NCBI RefSeq assembly: GCF_001281025.1 | Contig: NZ_CP012646.1 | Location: 1,207,001-1,271,000 of the forward strand | Length of the DNA: 64,000 nt | Reading direction: 5' to 3' | Origin: Streptococcus mitis | Lineage (GTDB): Bacteria; Bacillota; Bacilli; Lactobacillales; Streptococcaceae | The notes under the pieces: generated by a model | Seen by the model: the letters and a program-made list of their open reading frames with translations, nothing else | Databases searched by the model: none | Told to the model about the DNA's origin: nothing | Shown here: in pieces, positions 60,765 through 64,000 of the stretch | Layout of the letters: every line of letters begins with the position of its first letter | Numbering within the stretch: position 1 is the first letter of the stretch | Program-made: the position numbers and the translations under genes

Positions 60765-61040
60765 ATGGCAAACAAACAAGATTTGATCGCTAAAGTAGCA
60801 GAAGCTACAGAATTGACTAAGAAAGACTCAGCAGCAGCAGTTGAAGCTGTATTCTCAGCAGTAGCTGACTACCTTGCAGCTGGTGAAAAAGTTCAATTGA
60901 TCGGTTTTGGTAACTTTGAAGTTCGTGAGCGTGCTGCACGTAAAGGTCGCAACCCACAAACTGGTAAAGAAATCACAATTGCTGCTTCTAAAGTACCAGC
61001 ATTCAAAGCTGGTAAAGCTCTTAAAGACGCTGTTAAATAA
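60765..61040 (+). CDS. hup: DNA-binding protein HU
   Basis: The 91-residue histone-like nucleoid protein, the only HU in streptococci and essential. It shows [20 protein letters not shown] (dimer helices), the [20 protein letters not shown] arm that bends DNA (near 47-66) and [15 protein letters not shown] at the end. TTGGAGGAATC before the ATG contains a strong GGAGG. High expression is suggested by biased codons. It ends at a long hairpin. Confidence 0.98.
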   Translation: MANKQDLIAKVAEATELTKKDSAAAVEAVFSAVADYLAAGEKVQLIGFGNFEVRERAARKGRNPQTGKEITIAASKVPAFKAGKALKDAVK

Positions 61041-61050
61041 TCAGCCTTTA

Positions 61051-61097
61051 AAAAGCCTATTGTATCAAGCTTTCTAGCTTGGTCAGTAGGCTTTTTT
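61051..61097 (+). terminator. hup terminator
   Basis: AAAAGCCTATTG and CAGTAGGCTTTT form an outer stem (one wobble), and CAAGCT/AGCTTG an inner one with loop TTCT, followed by a T-run. It begins 10 bases after the hup stop. Confidence 0.9.
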
Positions 61098-61254
61098 GTG
61101 TATAGAGGGCAAAAAAGGGGCCAGAATCTGAATGAACTAGTACCGGAACAAATATTTCAAATATTGGCTAATTCAAATTGCGTAGCAGAAATCATACAAA
61201 TGAAATTGATTATAGTAAAATAGGATATGAATTATTAAGAAAGTTGGTTCTTTA

Positions 61255-61962
61255 TTGGAAACGATAGTATTTTCAATCTCTGTTTTTCTAGCGGGTGTTT
61301 TATCCTTTTTTTCTCCTTGTATTTTTCCTCTTCTACCAGTCTATGCTGGAATTTTATTGGATGATCAGGAAAGTGCAAAAAGCTTCTCTCTGTTTGGAAG
61401 GAAAGTCGCTTGGTCAGGTTTGATTCGAACGCTTTGCTTTATTGCAGGTATCTCTCTCATTTTCTTTATCTTAGGATTTGGTGCTGGTTACCTTGGTAAT
61501 ATTCTCTATGCCAATTGGTTTCGCTATACCATGGGAACGATTATCATCATTTTAGGCCTTCACCAGATGGAAATTTTTCATTTTAAGAAATTAGAGGTTC
61601 AAAAAAGCTTTACTTTTAAGAAATCAGAAGCCAATCGTTATTGGTCAGCCTTTTTACTCGGTATTACTTTTAGCTTTGGTTGGACGCCTTGTATTGGTCC
61701 AGTTTTAAGTTCTGTTTTAGCGCTTGCCGCTTCTGGAGGTAATGGTGCTTGGCAAGGTGCAATCTATACCTTGATTTACACTCTGGGGATGGCAATTCCT
61801 TTCTTGGTTTTGGCACTAGCTTCAGGCGTAGTTATGCCATATTTTAGTAAAATTAAACGTCATATGATGCTACTGAAGAAAATTGGTGGTTTCCTTATTA
61901 TTTTAATGGGAATTTTATTACTATTAGGACAAGTAAATGTTCTAGCTGGAATTTTTGAATAA
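61255..61962 (+). CDS. ccdA: Cytochrome c-type biogenesis protein CcdA (thiol-disulfide electron carrier)
   Basis: An integral membrane protein of 235 residues with six hydrophobic segments. Two conserved cysteines lie in SFFSPCIFPLLP (segment 1) and SFGWTPCIGPVL (segment 4), the pair that passes electrons across the membrane from thioredoxin. The start is uncertain: TTG at 61255 has no strong ribosome binding site, and no ATG precedes it before an in-frame TGA at 61228. It is 11 bases ahead of the thioredoxin lipoprotein, its expected partner, as in the pneumococcal CcdA2-Etrx2 pair. Confidence 0.88.
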   Translation: METIVFSISVFLAGVLSFFSPCIFPLLPVYAGILLDDQESAKSFSLFGRKVAWSGLIRTLCFIAGISLIFFILGFGAGYLGNILYANWFRYTMGTIIIILGLHQMEIFHFKKLEVQKSFTFKKSEANRYWSAFLLGITFSFGWTPCIGPVLSSVLALAASGGNGAWQGAIYTLIYTLGMAIPFLVLALASGVVMPYFSKIKRHMMLLKKIGGFLIILMGILLLLGQVNVLAGIFE

Positions 61963-61973
61963 AGGAGAAAAAG

Positions 61974-62540
61974 ATGAAAAAAGTAATGTTTGCTGGCTTA
62001 AGCCTCTTGTCATTAGTTGTATTGATAGCTTGTGGTGAGGAAGAGACTAAAAAGACTAAAGCACCAGAACAATCCCCAAAACAACAGCAACAAACGACTG
62101 TACAACAAATTGCTGTTGGGAAAGAGGCGCCAGATTTTACCTTGCAATCAATGGATGGCAAAGAAGTAAAGTTATCTGATTATAAGGGTAAAAAGGTTTA
62201 TTTGAAGTTTTGGGCTTCATGGTGTGGTCCATGTAAAAAAAGTATGCCTGAGTTGATGGAATTAGCGGCGAAACCAGATCGTGATTTTGAAATTCTTACT
62301 GTTATTGCACCAGGAATTCAAGGTGAAAAAACTGTTGAGCAATTCCCACAATGGTTCCAAGATCAAGGTTATAAGGATATCCCAGTTCTTTATGACACCA
62401 AAGCAACCACCTTCCAAGCTTATCAAATTAGAAGCATTCCTACAGAATATCTAATTGATAGTCAAGGTAAGATTGGAAAGATACAATTGGGTGCTATCAG
62501 TAATGCGGATGCAGAAGCAGCCTTTAAAGAAATGAACTAG
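61974..62540 (+). CDS. Surface thioredoxin-family lipoprotein (Etrx/TlpA-like)
   Basis: A 188-residue exported lipoprotein: signal peptide with lipobox LIAC (Cys20), a lysine/glutamine-rich tether (21-48), then a TlpA/ResA-type thioredoxin domain with WCGPC at 83-87 and cis-Pro in SIPTEY. It would be reduced by CcdA and pass electrons to surface methionine sulfoxide reductase or other oxidised proteins; pneumococcal Etrx2 does this. AAAGGAG precedes the start. Confidence 0.93.
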   Translation: MKKVMFAGLSLLSLVVLIACGEEETKKTKAPEQSPKQQQQTTVQQIAVGKEAPDFTLQSMDGKEVKLSDYKGKKVYLKFWASWCGPCKKSMPELMELAAKPDRDFEILTVIAPGIQGEKTVEQFPQWFQDQGYKDIPVLYDTKATTFQAYQIRSIPTEYLIDSQGKIGKIQLGAISNADAEAAFKEMN

Positions 62541-62549
62541 AATAGATAA

Positions 62550-62583
62550 AAATCTGATTACAAGAGAGTAGTCAGATTTTTTT
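62550..62583 (+). terminator. Terminator after the thioredoxin lipoprotein gene
   Basis: Arms AAATCTGATTAC and GTAGTCAGATTT pair over 12 bases (one wobble) with a 6-base loop; a run of T follows. It is 10 bases after the stop. Confidence 0.9.
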
Positions 62584-62603
62584 AGAAAAACATTTTATAA
62601 ATA

Positions 62604-62633
62604 TTCACAAATACCCTATATTTATGGTAAAAT
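62604..62633 (+). promoter_or_regulatory. Promoter of the amino-acid permease gene
   Basis: -35 TTCACA (62604-62609), 18-base spacer, -10 TAAAAT (62628-62633) with TGG upstream (extended). TTGGAG lies before the ATG at 62663. Confidence 0.6.
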
Positions 62634-62662
62634 AGAATCATCATTTTATTTTGGAGTCAAAA

Positions 62663-64000
62663 ATGAATATATTTAGAACAAAGAATGTCAGTTTGGATAA
62701 AACGGAGATGCACAGGCATTTGAAATTATGGGATTTGATTTTGTTAGGTATCGGAGCCATGGTAGGGACAGGTGTCTTTACAATCACAGGTACTGCAGCT
62801 GCAACGCTTGCTGGTCCAGCCCTAGTGATTTCAATCGTCATTTCTGCCTTGTGTGTGGGATTATCAGCTCTCTTTTTTGCAGAATTTGCTTCACGAGTAC
62901 CTGCTACAGGTGGTGCCTACAGTTATCTCTATGCAATCTTAGGAGAATTCCCAGCCTGGTTGGCAGGTTGGTTAACCATGATGGAATTCATGACAGCCAT
63001 ATCGGGTGTGGCTTCTGGTTGGGCAGCGTATTTTAAAGGGCTTCTCTCTCAATACGGGATAGCCCTTCCTCAGGCTTTAAATGGTACCTTTAATCCTCAA
63101 GCAGGGACGTTTGTTGATTTATTACCTATTCTTGTCTTGGTCTTGGTGACCTTGCTTGTTCTACTTAATGCGAAAGCAGCCTTACGCTTTAATTCGATTC
63201 TAGTGATTTTGAAATTTTCCGCTTTAGCTCTCTTTGTTTTAGTAGGAATTTGGAATATTAAGCTTGATAATTGGAGCAATTTTGCCCCTTATGGTTTTGG
63301 CCAAATATATGGTGCTAGTACAGGTATTATGGCTGGTGCGTCCTTGATGTTCTTTGGTTTTTTGGGCTTTGAATCCATCTCTATGGCTGTAGATGAAGTT
63401 AAGACTCCTCAAAAAAATATTCCTAGAGGGATTGTCTTATCGCTTTCTATCGTAACTATTCTTTATGCCTTGGTGACTCTTGTTTTGACTGGTGTGGTTC
63501 ACTATAGTCACCTAAATGTCGACGATGCCGTTGCCTTTGCTCTTCGTAGTATTGGGATTAGTTGGGCAGCTAATTATGTGTCATTAGTGGCTATATTGAC
63601 CTTGATTACTGTTTGTATCTCGATGACCTATGCCCTATCGCGTATGATTTACAGTTTAGCGCGTGACGGCTTGATGCCTGCTGCATTTAAAGAACTGACC
63701 AAAACAAGCAAGGTACCAAAAAATGCTACTATCTTGACAGGTCTAGCTTCAGCAGTAGCTGCAGGAATATTCCCACTAGCCAGTATCGCAGCCTTCTTAA
63801 ATATTTGTACCTTAGCCTACTTAATCATGCTGGCTTATGGTTTGATTCGCTTACGGAGAGAAAAGGGGATGCCCAAAGCAGGAGAATTTAAAACACCACT
63901 GGTACCCTTATTACCAATTTTATCAATCATCATTTGTTTATCCTTTATGTTGCAGTATAATATGGAAACCTGGCTTGCTTTCCTAGTTGCATTGTTAGTA
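62663..64000 (+). CDS. APC-family amino acid permease (3' end outside window)
   Basis: The first 446 codons of a gene that runs past the window's end without a stop. It begins MNIFRTKNVSLDKTEMHRHL and reaches at least ten to twelve hydrophobic segments. The APC signature GIGAMVGTGVFTITGTAA (near residue 30) and FFGFLGFESISMAVDEVKTP (near 225-245) mark the cationic amino acid transporter (CAT/YfnA) group. The exact amino acid is unknown. TTGGAG supports the start. It has its own promoter and is not part of the ccdA operon. Confidence 0.92.
   Translation, partial: MNIFRTKNVSLDKTEMHRHLKLWDLILLGIGAMVGTGVFTITGTAAATLAGPALVISIVISALCVGLSALFFAEFASRVPATGGAYSYLYAILGEFPAWLAGWLTMMEFMTAISGVASGWAAYFKGLLSQYGIALPQALNGTFNPQAGTFVDLLPILVLVLVTLLVLLNAKAALRFNSILVILKFSALALFVLVGIWNIKLDNWSNFAPYGFGQIYGASTGIMAGASLMFFGFLGFESISMAVDEVKTPQKNIPRGIVLSLSIVTILYALVTLVLTGVVHYSHLNVDDAVAFALRSIGISWAANYVSLVAILTLITVCISMTYALSRMIYSLARDGLMPAAFKELTKTSKVPKNATILTGLASAVAAGIFPLASIAAFLNICTLAYLIMLAYGLIRLRREKGMPKAGEFKTPLVPLLPILSIIICLSFMLQYNMETWLAFLVALLV

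Overview
This window is chromosomal DNA from a low-GC Firmicute, almost certainly a mitis-group Streptococcus (S. mitis, oralis, infantis or pneumoniae-like). Grounds are the walRKX (vicRKX) module with a single-membrane-segment WalK, a GlnP with two fused substrate-binding domains, a MurZ-type second UDP-GlcNAc enolpyruvyl transferase, a streptococcal methionine aminopeptidase with its extra insert, a GapN/pullulanase/glycogen cluster and one BOX-type repeat. No rRNA, tRNA, CRISPR array, prophage or insertion sequence was seen. Nearly every base is explained by ordinary core genes.

Layout. 1-6.3 kb: end of a Cof phosphatase, ftsY, then leftward zwf and glnPQ. 6.4-11.2 kb, rightward: a CPBP membrane protease, uvrB, a small accessory-looking pair (quinone reductase-like, GNAT) and a NUDIX hydrolase. 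11.1-14.2 kb, leftward: niaX-niaR (niacin uptake and its repressor) and coaB-coaC-panT-like (coenzyme A synthesis and a probable pantothenate S component). 14.4-19.3 kb: fhs, pcrA, radC. 19.3-24.0 kb, leftward: a glutamine amidotransferase-like hydrolase, rex, DUF4649, DUF1831, cysteine desulfurase, prs, CYTH protein. 24.2-28.9 kb: relQ-ppnK-rluD (alarmone, NAD kinase, pseudouridine synthase), pta, a BOX repeat, mutY. 28.9-31.8 kb: vicR-vicK-vicX. 31.9-34.0 kb, leftward: a thioredoxin-fold protein and pgm. 34.2-40.3 kb: ABC-F ATPase, an Rgg-type regulator with an MFS transporter, ligA. 40.4-50.2 kb: pulA, gapN and the glgBCDA operon. 50.3-55.5 kb: serB-like, glycerate kinase, DUF1694 (leftward), eno, murZ. 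55.5-58.2 kb: GNAT, a CBS/DRTGG regulator and map. 58.2-58.8 kb has no intact gene but holds a decayed reading frame. 58.8-64 kb: YitT protein (leftward), degV, hup, ccdA-etrx (thiol redox) and the start of an amino-acid permease.

How the genes work together. The carbon-storage block is coherent: Pgm links glucose-6-P and glucose-1-P, GlgC/GlgD make ADP-glucose, GlgA and GlgB build glycogen, PulA debranches alpha-glucans, and GapN, Eno and Pta sit in central metabolism. A CcpA-like site overlaps the glgB transcription start. Vitamin and cofactor supply (niacin, CoA, NADP via PpnK and Zwf, NADH sensing by Rex) is the second theme.

The hunt gave no obvious new multi-gene system. The most interesting signals are small: four genes (coaB, mutY, the ABC-F gene, ligA) have a -10 hexamer exactly 6 nt before ATG and no ribosome binding site, so they look leaderless; MutY has no cysteines and so no Fe-S cluster; there is a possible 7-codon reading frame overlapping the relQ start; and several perfect palindromes lie in promoters with no assigned regulator.
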